Below, piece after piece: positions 25,301 to 31,020 of a stretch of 32,407 bases of DNA (position 1 is the stretch's first letter; every line of letters begins with the position of its first letter). The notes beneath the pieces were generated by a model. That model was not told the origin of the DNA, did not search any database, and worked only from the letters and a program-made list of their open reading frames with translations. The DNA is taken from positions 1 through 32,407 of the forward strand of contig CAYUZU010000039.1 of the NCBI GenBank assembly GCA_964448675.1, in the 5' to 3' direction. The position numbers and the translations under genes are program-made. This DNA is from CAYUZU01 sp964448675 (GTDB lineage Bacteria > Planctomycetota > Phycisphaerae > UBA1845 > Fen-1342).

Positions 25301-25451
25301 GGAGGTGTTCAACGCACTGAACATGGCGTTAAGTGGCGGGTGCGGTTATGAGGACTGTGGACCCTTCACGCTCGGCGATCTCCGCGGGGCTGGTTTCGAC
25401 GATTTTCGGGTTGGCATCCTGGAAGATCAAGCAGGCTGCTTGCGCGATTAG
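19365..25451 (+). CDS. giant secreted RHS-repeat polymorphic toxin
   Basis: A 2028-aa RHS/YD-repeat protein. Signal peptide: LGFWVVGVLLAVQPAAWA (residues about 9-27). A Gly/Cys-rich N-terminal region follows (GGCAGCGGGSGRYGG), then a long YD-repeat shell (many YDxxGR motifs such as YDTAGRLVSVE and YDAAGRVDWVE). Two dockerin-like calcium loops (GDMNCDGRVDWRDND; GDLNGDGVVNWRDID) lie near residues 1520-1585, inside the shell. The RHS core (YDPYGKVTQ, RFSTKWFDDETG, LGRWLNRDPIEEAGG) occupies about 1744-1800, and a variable tip of about 200 residues follows. The tip is Cys-rich and has HEETH at 1912-1916, the HEXXH zinc-peptidase motif. Such proteins enclose and deliver their tip to other cells. 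The tip's activity is inferred. A TPR gene precedes it and tip cassettes follow. Confidence 0.93.
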   Translation: MTNERMSRQLGFWVVGVLLAVQPAAWAADYGPGGEPTVIVPGEIVIGQGLGLEDGAEDTDICLDGGGESINDGSNIDEVVIIDPCGNPEFFDGTDWPEWTPKSAGTHHVQVTVDDDGTYYDDPPHKMHFTINVKSPAGGCAGCGGGSGRYGGSVALGSVSMSFDLGTTTDGESAGALWIDESVPRWELTQPVSVHYDVEARDVDVHEYGTDGEFQVETPDMIADVVKTGTYTYEIRYYAYTDMWDPYCPCWDFTEEGPFRKWVIADVGGGGNGQQLHVTEYVDNGAGLVQRGKREYTYQGSSSWKLVTKDASANTLQTEEISWTTPDPPDDEDDEGRAIKVRSYTRKEGTTVVYSEDTAYTEFTWGWRPTKRVVDSSGANLQTIWTYVDDEDDGVYLRTEQRPDGSWTWYTLNDSAGDLVMTETSGWLDKTFPSTVPAKGASDVRSVELTYDDGDDYHLARVKEWVAGNVVREAEYTHTVHTLSGLLESTTVERHLDDSNDPNTLETVTYYVDDAVNKDRVDWIVHPDDRVTDPNYDDSISFTAGTPPTYTRSGSSGYRYREVVHGYVDGGFQRVTGQSTREVTIVDPAGKPCLVESWVWNGTAWVRVDWTSYVYDDQDRLVETHHADGTSETVNYTSCCTKAVTDSTGVVTTYASDALGRPTTIVRGPVTTTNYGNQAAITTSYDYSTPLEVRVTVHEGQPPPDQGALTQKTIRKYDTAGRLVSVETDNDTGDLETMYLYLDPNGGNGRQLIVYNDYPPGTGVPAEEDAPDEPNYPRHRITAYYLDGQVKSVTGPTVVDQHYTYSAASGQRSTLVSQVNAVSGTPGTTDRYTKSTYDMLGRVYQEQRPGWAPTDSAILTTTYHYDSTGSDAGLLKRVERSDAADTLYAYDNLSNATYVATDADGDGTIDYSSDDRVTHTVSQYEQLSSVWWHVSKTWVLPNENNSNEVLVSEHRRRVATALTGNTIREEVAIDVNENETTTTATLHASEPIVTETVDTPDSTTDAVRIYVGGRLVESTSSTGVETTYAYDGLGRRTDVTDGRNNTTTTHYDAAGRVDWVEDGDDNRTEYAYYGDSAANPGMLQSVTIPDVGASTDKETYYAYNARGQITHVWGDVPYPTLTEYDDFGQRYKLTTFRDETLGFTGSTWPAGVYNTDGDTTIWDHDAATGLLETKTYADNEYVEYSYTTVGQIYQRTWARGTTTTYGYNDGTSGRPYTGELISITYSDDTPDVAYGYDRMGRRTWITDGAGKRTLTYDASTLVLDDEEFVNAAGSPSLFVGTIIGRLYEDGTEPNGLDGRFKGLQVGTTGDPDESYYAVYGYDAYGRISTVHGDGLPTGGATYGYLDAGGHKADLVTSLTFKTGTTKRFESTWGHADNRDLVATVTNTWYDGSGTNPQTVSTYSYGYNARDQREYKQREGAAFSNAYYRQYSYNDRGELTDAEYHQAVHPNTNHVASQDRAYGYDPVGNRETSQGAGAVEKVYAANQLNQYHHVRPATLSAGGLKLSYDADGNLVEQLLAGDMNCDGRVDWRDNDCFVAAQNNCPPDPPNYPCDPCSCLNGDLNGDGVVNWRDIDWYSAAQNTSGALLFEYDAENRLTATYPLSPSSGSKKIVFSYDYQNRRVRKQVFVHNGSDWPASPSEDWRFVWAGWRLLAEIDALATGDAPDATRRFVWGLDLAGQLGLLNSMEAAGGIGGLLAVCDPNDMNDPADTAGDFVYTYDANGNVGQLIDRTPTNWNASTVMVARYEYDPYGKVTQSAGSYAAANPFRFSTKWFDDETGFGYWGERYDWPELGRWLNRDPIEEAGGWNLYGYVNNNPVDRYDARGLIGDWAPPWLPGENPFHPWNCPKAKKQNPDCSDCWDTCTSPEGQAALGGDNGGVLCRSDGCACACIANDLFPGDDPGSGIARRCALAHEETHVNQVHNSSCVFCPSVKPGEVKRSKKRNSLGCGGDWDECEAYQKEIDCLVQGARECAGDSACIREVFNALNMALSGGCGYEDCGPFTLGDLRGAGFDDFRVGILEDQAGCLRD
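24421..24779 (+). repeat. RHS core block, copy 0, inside the full-length gene
   Basis: The segment from ATGGAGGCGGCCGGCGGCAT to GAAGAGGCGGGTGGG encodes MEAAGGIGG...RDPIEEAGG. It is repeated with high identity at the start of each orphan cassette (25914, 27733, 30760). Here it continues an open frame rather than starting one and has no zinc-ribbon sequence before it. Confidence 0.93.
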
Positions 25452-25557
25452 AACGCGTCTGGTTAGCGCCGGTGGGCCACGTAGCGTCGATGTGTCAGCG
25501 CTGAACTGACGCGTGACACCAATAGCTGGCGCAGGTAGCTGGCATTCATGAAAGAAG

Positions 25558-25914
25558 GTGAAGCAGCACGTGTTCAGGACCGTGAGATTTGCCGTCTGGG
25601 GGAGCTTCGGATTGTGCGCCGTGTTGTGTGTCCTTGGTGTGTACTGGGCGCGAGATCGGATTCAAAGTTCGTGGCCACCGCACTACTGCTGGAATTGGGC
25701 CACGCTCGTTGTCTGCGGCGCGGCGGCCGGGATCGTAGCTATGCCTGGAGTGTACCTGCTGTTGCGCAGAAGCCATCATCCGCCAGGCCAGTGTCGGTGC
25801 TGCAACTACAACCTCACGGGCAACACGAGCGGCGTGTGCCCCGAGTGCGGCACGCCGGTCCAAGAACATGACGCGGCCGGCAACGAGAGCGTTCCAATGA
25901 AGGAAGAGGACTGA
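25558..25914 (+). CDS. two-helix membrane protein with C-terminal zinc ribbon
   Basis: An up to 118-aa protein with two transmembrane helices (WGSFGLCAVLCVLGVYW and LVVCGAAAGIVAMPGVYLLL), then a zinc ribbon, CRCCNYNLTGN...CPECGTPV, and a charged tail, GNESVPMKEED. It follows the rhs tip by about 100 bp, the usual place of an immunity gene. The helices are unlike those of the later copies, while the ribbon is nearly identical. The start is uncertain: GTG at 25558 or GTG at 25570. Its stop overlaps the next RHS cassette's ATG (TGATG). Immunity against the HEXXH tip is a reasonable guess from position only. Confidence 0.75.
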   Translation: MKQHVFRTVRFAVWGSFGLCAVLCVLGVYWARDRIQSSWPPHYCWNWATLVVCGAAAGIVAMPGVYLLLRRSHHPPGQCRCCNYNLTGNTSGVCPECGTPVQEHDAAGNESVPMKEED

Positions 25915-26279
25915 TGGAGGCCGCCGGCGGCATCGGCGGGCTGCTGGCGGTGTGTGACCCGAACGATCCCTGCGATCCGGCCGACACGGCGGGCGAGTTC
26001 GTGTACACTTACGACGCCAACGGCAACGTCGGACAGTTGATCGACGGGACGCCGACGAGTTGGGACGCGGGGACGGTGATGGTCGCGCGGTACGAGTACG
26101 ACCCGTATGGGAAGGGGACGCAGTCGGCCGGCAGCTACGCCGCCGCCAACCCGTTCCGCTTCAGCACGAAATGGTTCGATGACGAGACCGGCTTCGGCTA
26201 CTGGGGCGAGCGGTACTACTGGCCCGAGCTCGGCCGTTGGCTCAACCGCGATCCCATCGAAGAGGCCGGCGGGGTGAAC
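25807..26279 (+). repeat. ribbon-plus-RHS-core block, copy A
   Basis: About 470 bp conserved with copies B (27620-28093) and C (30650-31020). It spans the 3' end of the membrane-protein gene (ribbon and KEED tail), the TGATG junction, and the RHS core up to EEAGG. Sequence on both sides is unrelated between copies. Confidence 0.9.
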
Positions 26280-26843
26280 CTGTATGGGTATGTGGGGAAT
26301 GAACCGATCTCTGGCCTTGATGCTCACGGCGAGAACGTCTGGCTGGAGAACACAAAGCACTTAGGGGGGTGGCATATGCGGATCTGCGTCACGACTCGTG
26401 ATAGCGAGTGCCAGCCCACTGGAAAGGCGTGTTTCACCTTTTACGACAGCAACGTAGAGTGGTGGAACGATGGTGAAGTACGTGAAGAAACCCCTGAGGC
26501 GGACGACGGCGATGTTCACTCAGTGCCGGCACTTCTGCAGACTACATGCAACCAAGACAAGAACATCCTGAGGTACCTTCGGGCAATGGTGGATCGGCGA
26601 GCGAATTACTGGATACCAGGAAACACGTGCCGGTCATGGTCACAGGACCACTTTCGCTTCATTAGGGATCGCCTGTGGGGTTTTAATGGCCCTGCTGGCA
26701 TCCGTGCCCTGATTGGCGGCACGTGGGACTACGTGGCTCCTCCAAGAGAGGTAGAGTACTGGGATTTCTACTATGCGTGGCATCCATATCCGTGGTGGAA
26801 TAATGCCGCGTGCCCGTCGCGATTGCCGAGGACGCCATTATGA
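25914..26843 (+). CDS. orphan RHS C-terminal cassette, possible papain-fold tip
   Basis: A 309-aa protein starting MEAAGGIGGLL, the same Met present inside the full-length RHS. Residues 1-130 are RHS core (YDPYGKGTQ; LGRWLNRDPIEEAGG). The tip, from about residue 137, has GGWHMRICVTT (His154), and later NTCRSWSQDHF (Cys239), with a Lys/Asp/Asn-rich region between. His before Asn-x-Cys recalls permuted papain-like (LRAT/NlpC-P60-type) hydrolases; this is a pattern guess. There is no signal peptide, so it is not exported alone. It probably acts by recombining into the big rhs gene. GGAAGAGG just before the ATG serves as ribosome site. Its stop overlaps the next gene (ATGA). Confidence 0.85.
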   Translation: MEAAGGIGGLLAVCDPNDPCDPADTAGEFVYTYDANGNVGQLIDGTPTSWDAGTVMVARYEYDPYGKGTQSAGSYAAANPFRFSTKWFDDETGFGYWGERYYWPELGRWLNRDPIEEAGGVNLYGYVGNEPISGLDAHGENVWLENTKHLGGWHMRICVTTRDSECQPTGKACFTFYDSNVEWWNDGEVREETPEADDGDVHSVPALLQTTCNQDKNILRYLRAMVDRRANYWIPGNTCRSWSQDHFRFIRDRLWGFNGPAGIRALIGGTWDYVAPPREVEYWDFYYAWHPYPWWNNAACPSRLPRTPL

Positions 26844-27304
26844 CTAGGCGCAAGTGGCTCTTGGTTGCGGCACTCGTTTCCGTGTTCGCGGCACTTGGGC
26901 TACTTGTCCTAATACAAGCAGTGTGGCCACCACCACCCAATCCGGCTCTCGTCCGGGGTGATGGACAGCTCGTGGTATATGGTGAACAGTCGAGTGCGCA
27001 GCTTGTGTGCGCGCTGGACGAACTCCAGGTCGCCGAGTACGCTCATTCACTGCGGCTGAAAGACCGCTCATGGTCAATTGTTCTTACGGATCTTGCACCT
27101 TACATTCTATTGCGCGGAGACAACTACCACGTCGATCTCCACCCGTCGCGAATAATACTTCAGGCGCACGAGGAGGTGTGGTGGCCTTACGAGACACCGA
27201 TCACGTCTGAGGAGTACGAAAATCTTAGCTCACTAGTAATCGGACTTGCTGAGAACGGCGAGAGAAGTCACAGTCAGCCGGCACACGCAGGAGATGGCGG
27301 GTAG
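26840..27304 (+). CDS. membrane-anchored putative immunity protein
   Basis: A 154-aa protein with one N-terminal anchor (WLLVAALVSVFAALGLLVLIQAVW), then a Pro-rich hinge (PPPPNPA) and an extracytoplasmic beta-rich domain (GQLVVYGEQSSAQLVC, YILLRGDNYHVDLHPS). It overlaps the stop of the preceding toxin cassette by 4 nt, the classic arrangement of a cognate immunity gene. The domain outside the membrane would match a toxin active in the periplasm. No family is recognised. The tail is polar. Pairing with the upstream tip is inferred from coupling. Confidence 0.7.
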   Translation: MTRRKWLLVAALVSVFAALGLLVLIQAVWPPPPNPALVRGDGQLVVYGEQSSAQLVCALDELQVAEYAHSLRLKDRSWSIVLTDLAPYILLRGDNYHVDLHPSRIILQAHEEVWWPYETPITSEEYENLSSLVIGLAENGERSHSQPAHAGDGG

Positions 27305-27355
27305 CCGGCAATCAGTATTGCGGCTGTTCACGTAGGTTGTCAGGGCCTATAACCC

Positions 27356-27733
27356 ATGAAGATGCCGCTTCGCAAGTGGCTGAGGTACGGCCACTCTTGC
27401 TCGGTTCCTTGGTGGATCTGGTGGGCAGCCAGCGCCCCGTGCCTGGCACTCGGATGGATCTTGCTTCAGGGACCTGTGAAGTGGCATGGCCGCGTTGACG
27501 CTGCTATCTGGATCACCGCCGGAGGCGTCCTTTTGGCTGTTGCGCTGGTCCAGGGCATGTCCCGCTGGTTCACGCGGGTGCGCGCAATAGAACGACAGGC
27601 GCAGAACCGCTGCCAAGGCTGCGGCTATGACTTGACTGGCAACGTGAGCGGCGTATGTCCGGAGTGTGGGACGGCGGTCCAAGAACACGACGCGGGCGGC
27701 AACGAGAGCGTCCCAACGAAGGAAGAGGACTGA
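27356..27733 (+). CDS. two-helix membrane protein with C-terminal zinc ribbon (second)
   Basis: A 125-aa protein with helices WWIWWAASAPCLALGWILL and AIWITAGGVLLAVALVQGM, then CQGCGYDLTGN...CPECGTAV and the tail GNESVPTKEED. Its N-terminal 75 residues are unrelated to the first such protein, while the ribbon and tail match. The stop overlaps the next cassette start as TGATG. It follows the putative immunity gene by about 50 bp. Its role may be shared by all cassettes (for example anchoring or sensing), since the first cassette after each copy differs. Confidence 0.75.
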   Translation: MKMPLRKWLRYGHSCSVPWWIWWAASAPCLALGWILLQGPVKWHGRVDAAIWITAGGVLLAVALVQGMSRWFTRVRAIERQAQNRCQGCGYDLTGNVSGVCPECGTAVQEHDAGGNESVPTKEED

Positions 27734-28093
27734 TGGAGGCGGCCGGCGGCATTGGCGGGCTGCTGGCGGTGTGTGACCCGAACGACCCGTGCGATCCGGC
27801 CGACACGGTGGGCGACTTCGTGTACACTTACGAAGCGAACGGCAACGTCGGGCAGTTGATCGGCCTGACGCCGACGAGTTGGAATGCGAGCACGGTCATG
27901 GTCGCGCGGTACGAATACGACCCCTACGGCAAGGTGACGCAGTCGGCCGGCAGCTACGCCGCCGCCAACCCGTTCCGCTTCAGCACGAAGTGGTTCGATG
28001 CCGAGACCGGCTTCGGGTACTGGGGCGAGCGGTACTACTGGCCCGAGCTCGGCCGCTGGCTCAACCGCGATCCGATCGAAGAGGCCGGCGGGG
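27620..28093 (+). repeat. ribbon-plus-RHS-core block, copy B
   Basis: The same arrangement as copy A, with scattered substitutions concentrated in the ribbon-coding part (for example GACTTGACTGGCAACGTGAG here against AACCTCACGGGCAACACGAG in A). The homologous ends coincide with those of copies A and C. Confidence 0.9.
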
Positions 28094-28737
28094 TGAATCT
28101 GTACTTTTATTGTTTCAACGATCCGGTGGACCATTATGATTGGCTAGGCACTTGCGTCATCGGACCAGGCTACAATACCTGTGAAACGACGCGATGTCCC
28201 CGCACACCTGCGGAAGACTGGGAGGGGACCGTTGGCATAGCCGGCGAGTGCATCAAGCGCATGCCCGTCCCTGGGCCGATCAAGAAGGCGGCCACGGGCT
28301 ACATCAATACCGGAAAGATCATAATCCAAGTCGGGCAGCATCTGGACACGTGTCAGGCTGCGGAGGAGGCGCTACGCCAGTACGCAGAATCGACTCCGCC
28401 ACCGCCAGCCGAAAGCCGCGGCGTGAATATGTCGCACGGGGGCACAACGTGTGCTATTAAGTGCCAATGCAGCGGTAGAATGGTGAAGGGCGTAAAAGTA
28501 TTCTGTCTCGGCCGAGACACGGACAAGACTAACCCTTGGAAATGGTGTTCCGGTGCTGGCTCGAACCACTGCCCCCGATACTGCCGATGGAAGTTTAACG
28601 AGCTATCTTCGCGCAACAAAGCACCTAGTAATTTCGTGTCAGCCAACTTATCTCGCGAGGTATACGGCTTGTTCGGACCCGATTCTGCCGAAGCAGAAGC
28701 GCGAAGGATGCGTGGTTTGGACCCGCTTTGTGAGTGA
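27733..28737 (+). CDS. orphan RHS C-terminal cassette with Cys-rich tip
   Basis: A 334-aa protein. Residues 1-125 are RHS core (YDPYGKVTQ, STKWFDAETGFGYWGERYYW, RDPIEEAGG). The tip of about 200 residues is unrelated to the others and has at least 13 cysteines, in groups such as CVIGPGYNTCETTRC, CAIKCQC and HCPRYCRW, plus a helix-like middle (GPIKKAATGYINTGKIIIQ). No catalytic motif is recognised; disulfide-stabilised or metal-binding folds are possible. The ATG uses the ribosome site inside the upstream KEED tail. Base composition drops in GC in the tip relative to the core, as expected of a separately acquired tip. Confidence 0.82.
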   Translation: MEAAGGIGGLLAVCDPNDPCDPADTVGDFVYTYEANGNVGQLIGLTPTSWNASTVMVARYEYDPYGKVTQSAGSYAAANPFRFSTKWFDAETGFGYWGERYYWPELGRWLNRDPIEEAGGVNLYFYCFNDPVDHYDWLGTCVIGPGYNTCETTRCPRTPAEDWEGTVGIAGECIKRMPVPGPIKKAATGYINTGKIIIQVGQHLDTCQAAEEALRQYAESTPPPPAESRGVNMSHGGTTCAIKCQCSGRMVKGVKVFCLGRDTDKTNPWKWCSGAGSNHCPRYCRWKFNELSSRNKAPSNFVSANLSREVYGLFGPDSAEAEARRMRGLDPLCE

Positions 28738-28742
28738 CACTG

Positions 28743-29079
28743 GTGAGGGGCAAACGGCGCCAGTGGAAGGTCCCAGCCGTCCTCATAGCATTGCTGCGGT
28801 CAAGTGAGCGCGCAGCTTGTGGGGGCGGCGGAGCGCGCCGATTCGGGCCCGACGCACTCGGCCGCCGCCGTCCAAATACTGACGGCCTCACAACTGAGTT
28901 CGTTTAGCGGGCTGCTTAACGCAACCTGCACCGCGGAGGTCGCGAAGACGAAGTTGTGCGGGGCAGCTAGGAATGAGCTCGCAGCGTATAATGGGGAGCG
29001 AGCGGCGAAGTCGAGGCCCCGCACGCGTGATGATGGCGTCGCCGAAATGCCGGAGGCCCCATCGGACAGGAGCATTTGA
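28743..29079 (+). other. possible frameshifted or minimal immunity gene
   Basis: Five bp after the preceding toxin stop, a GTG (28743) opens a 54-codon frame starting VRGKRRQWKVPAVLIALL, a signal- or anchor-like N-terminus, but it ends at 28907. A second frame, one base shifted (28804-29079), continues with Ala-rich protein-like sequence. One frameshift near 28804 would join them into a single exported protein in the immunity position. TATAAT at 28987-28992 is a possible -10 for the next gene. Support is weak. Confidence 0.25.
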
Positions 29080-29081
29080 GG

Positions 29082-30176
29082 ATGGTGGCATGTAATAGGT
29101 CACTGGTGATTGGCATGATAATTGTAGCCGCGAGCGTGCTGAGTGGCTGCAGGCAACAAGAAGTGAACCGGCTTCGACAGGCGGCCGAGGCCGGCGATGT
29201 CCGCGCTATGGTCGAACTCGGCGAGATGTACGCCGAGGGTCGCGGCGTCGAGTGCGACCCGCACGCTGCCGTCACGTGGTGGCGCAACGCGGCCGAGGCC
29301 GGCCACCTGGACGCCATGTTCGCATTGGGCGGCATGTACGACGACGGACCGGCGGCCGTGCGCGATCCAGGCAAAGCCGCTCATTGGTACCGCAAGGCGG
29401 CCGAACGCGACCACCGCGACAGCATGAACAACCTCGGCACCATGTACTTCGAAGGCCGTGGCGTCGAGCGGGATCCGGCCGAGGCGGCCCGCTGGTACCG
29501 CTCGGCCGCCCGCGCCGGGAACACCACCGCCATGTACAACCTCGCGGCGTTGTTCGAACGGGGCGAGGGAGTCGAGCAGGATCCGGCCGCGGCCGTCCGG
29601 TGGTACACGCAGGCGGCGGAGGGAGGTGATGTGGATGCGATGTTGCGGCTGGGGCTGATGTACGACCAAGGCTGGGGCGTCGAGGAAGATCCGGCCGCGG
29701 CGTCGCGGTGGTATCGCAAGGCGGCGCACGGGGGAAACCGCGAAGCCATGGTCAATCTCGGGGTCGCGTACAAGACGGGGGATGGCGTCGACCGGGATGT
29801 CGAGGAGGCCATGGTCTGGTGGCAGCGGGCCGCCGAAGCGGGCAACGCCACCGGCATGTTCAACCTGGGCTTGCTTTATGACCAGGGCACGCGGGTGCAA
29901 CGGAACCTGGAGAAGGCGGTGCGGTGGTACCGGTCTGCCGTGATGGCCGGGCACGCGGGGGCGATGGCCAATCTCGGCGCGCTGTATGCGCAGGGTGCCG
30001 GCGTCGAGCGGGATTACGTCGAGGCGTACGCGTTGTTCAGCGTGGCGACGGAGCGCGGCTTGGCGGCGGCGCGGGCCTCGCGCGAGCGCGCCGCCGGTGA
30101 GCTGTCGCCGGAAGAGCTCGAGTCAGCCAAGGCCCGGGCGGAGGAGATCGACGAGCTGGTTCGATCGCTGGAGTAG
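29082..30176 (+). CDS. Sel1-repeat lipoprotein
   Basis: A 364-aa protein with a lipoprotein signal (MIIVAASVLSGC, lipobox L-S-G-C at about residues 20-23) and eight clear Sel1-like repeats of about 36 residues. Each has the form A-M-x-x-L-G-x-M-Y ... G-x-G-V-x-x-D-P-x-x-A ... W-Y-R-x-A-A, for example AMVELGEMYAEGRGVE and AMLRLGLMYDQGWGVE. A charged C-terminal helix ends it. Sel1 arrays are protein-binding solenoids; Sel1 lipoproteins occur as immunity or adaptor proteins beside polymorphic toxins. The start at ATG 29082 was chosen; TTG 29076 in frame is closer to AGGAG. It lies between a toxin cassette and the next ribbon protein. GC content is high, like the RHS core and unlike the tips. Confidence 0.88.
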   Translation: MVACNRSLVIGMIIVAASVLSGCRQQEVNRLRQAAEAGDVRAMVELGEMYAEGRGVECDPHAAVTWWRNAAEAGHLDAMFALGGMYDDGPAAVRDPGKAAHWYRKAAERDHRDSMNNLGTMYFEGRGVERDPAEAARWYRSAARAGNTTAMYNLAALFERGEGVEQDPAAAVRWYTQAAEGGDVDAMLRLGLMYDQGWGVEEDPAAASRWYRKAAHGGNREAMVNLGVAYKTGDGVDRDVEEAMVWWQRAAEAGNATGMFNLGLLYDQGTRVQRNLEKAVRWYRSAVMAGHAGAMANLGALYAQGAGVERDYVEAYALFSVATERGLAAARASRERAAGELSPEELESAKARAEEIDELVRSLE

Positions 30177-30184
30177 CGGGCACG

Positions 30185-30760
30185 GTGGGTACGCGTCAGA
30201 ACGAGAGTAACCGGGCGCACGCGGGGGTCGGGGCGAGGCCGCGCACCCGTAGCAGACGTATTCTGTTGGTGCTGACGCTGGTTACTGGCGTGCTCGCCGT
30301 GCTGCGGGGGGTGGAGCTCACGGTCTGGCCGACGCGGGAGATCGAGATCAGTGCGCACAACGGCGCGCTCAGCCTGGACTACGTCTGTGAGGGCGGTGTT
30401 CTCGCCGATGAGGCGGGGTGGCGGTGGGACAGCGAGCGCTATTCAGTCTGGCGCTGGCGGCCGGAGGTGCGCATTCGTGGCAGTCACTTGAGCGAGCTGC
30501 TGAACCCGTTTGTCCACCACCCGCCGCGCTTGTATGGTTCGCGGCTTTATATCGTTCTTCCGTTCTGGATTCCGTTCGCTCTGCTGTCGCTCGTGACGGG
30601 CCTGATATGGTGGCGGGTGCGCGGACCGGCCGGTCGCTGTCGCAACTGCAACTACGACCTCACCGGCAACACGAGCGGCGTGTGCCCGGAGTGCGGCACG
30701 CCGGTCCAAGAACATGAAGCGGCCGGCAACGAGAGCGTCCCAACGAAGGAAGAGGACTGA
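30185..30760 (+). CDS. two-helix membrane protein with C-terminal zinc ribbon (third)
   Basis: A 191-aa protein: a basic N-terminus (RPRTRSRRILLVLTLVTGVL) with the first helix, an extracytoplasmic domain of about 75 residues (SLDYVCEGGVLADEAGWRW and following), the second helix (YIVLPFWIPFALLSLVTGLIWW), then the ribbon CRNCNYDLTGN...CPECGTPV and the tail GNESVPTKEED. It starts 8 bp after the Sel1 gene with a GTG. Among the ribbon proteins it has the largest outer domain, but the ribbon is almost identical to that of the first copy. The stop overlaps the next cassette ATG (TGATG). Confidence 0.8.
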   Translation: MGTRQNESNRAHAGVGARPRTRSRRILLVLTLVTGVLAVLRGVELTVWPTREIEISAHNGALSLDYVCEGGVLADEAGWRWDSERYSVWRWRPEVRIRGSHLSELLNPFVHHPPRLYGSRLYIVLPFWIPFALLSLVTGLIWWRVRGPAGRCRNCNYDLTGNTSGVCPECGTPVQEHEAAGNESVPTKEED

Positions 30761-31020
30761 TGGAGGCGGCCGGCGGGATCGGCGGCCTGCTGGCGGTGTG
30801 CGACCCGGACGACCCGTGCGATCCGGCCGACACGGTGGGCGACTTCGTGTACACTTACGACGCGAACGGCAACGTCGGGCAGTTGATCGACGGGACGCCG
30901 ACGAGTTGGGACGCGGGGACGGTGATGGTCGCGCGGTACGAATATGACCCGTACGGCAAGGGGACGCAGTCGGCCGGCCGCTACGCCGCCGCCAACCCGT
31001 TCCGCTTCAGCACGAAGTAC
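30650..31020 (+). repeat. ribbon-plus-RHS-core block, copy C (shortened)
   Basis: It matches copies A and B from the ribbon through FRFSTK. After about 31018 the sequence switches to a different RHS-core version (DDETGLGAWIYRYYSPSLGR), so identity ends about 75 bp earlier than in A and B. Confidence 0.88.
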
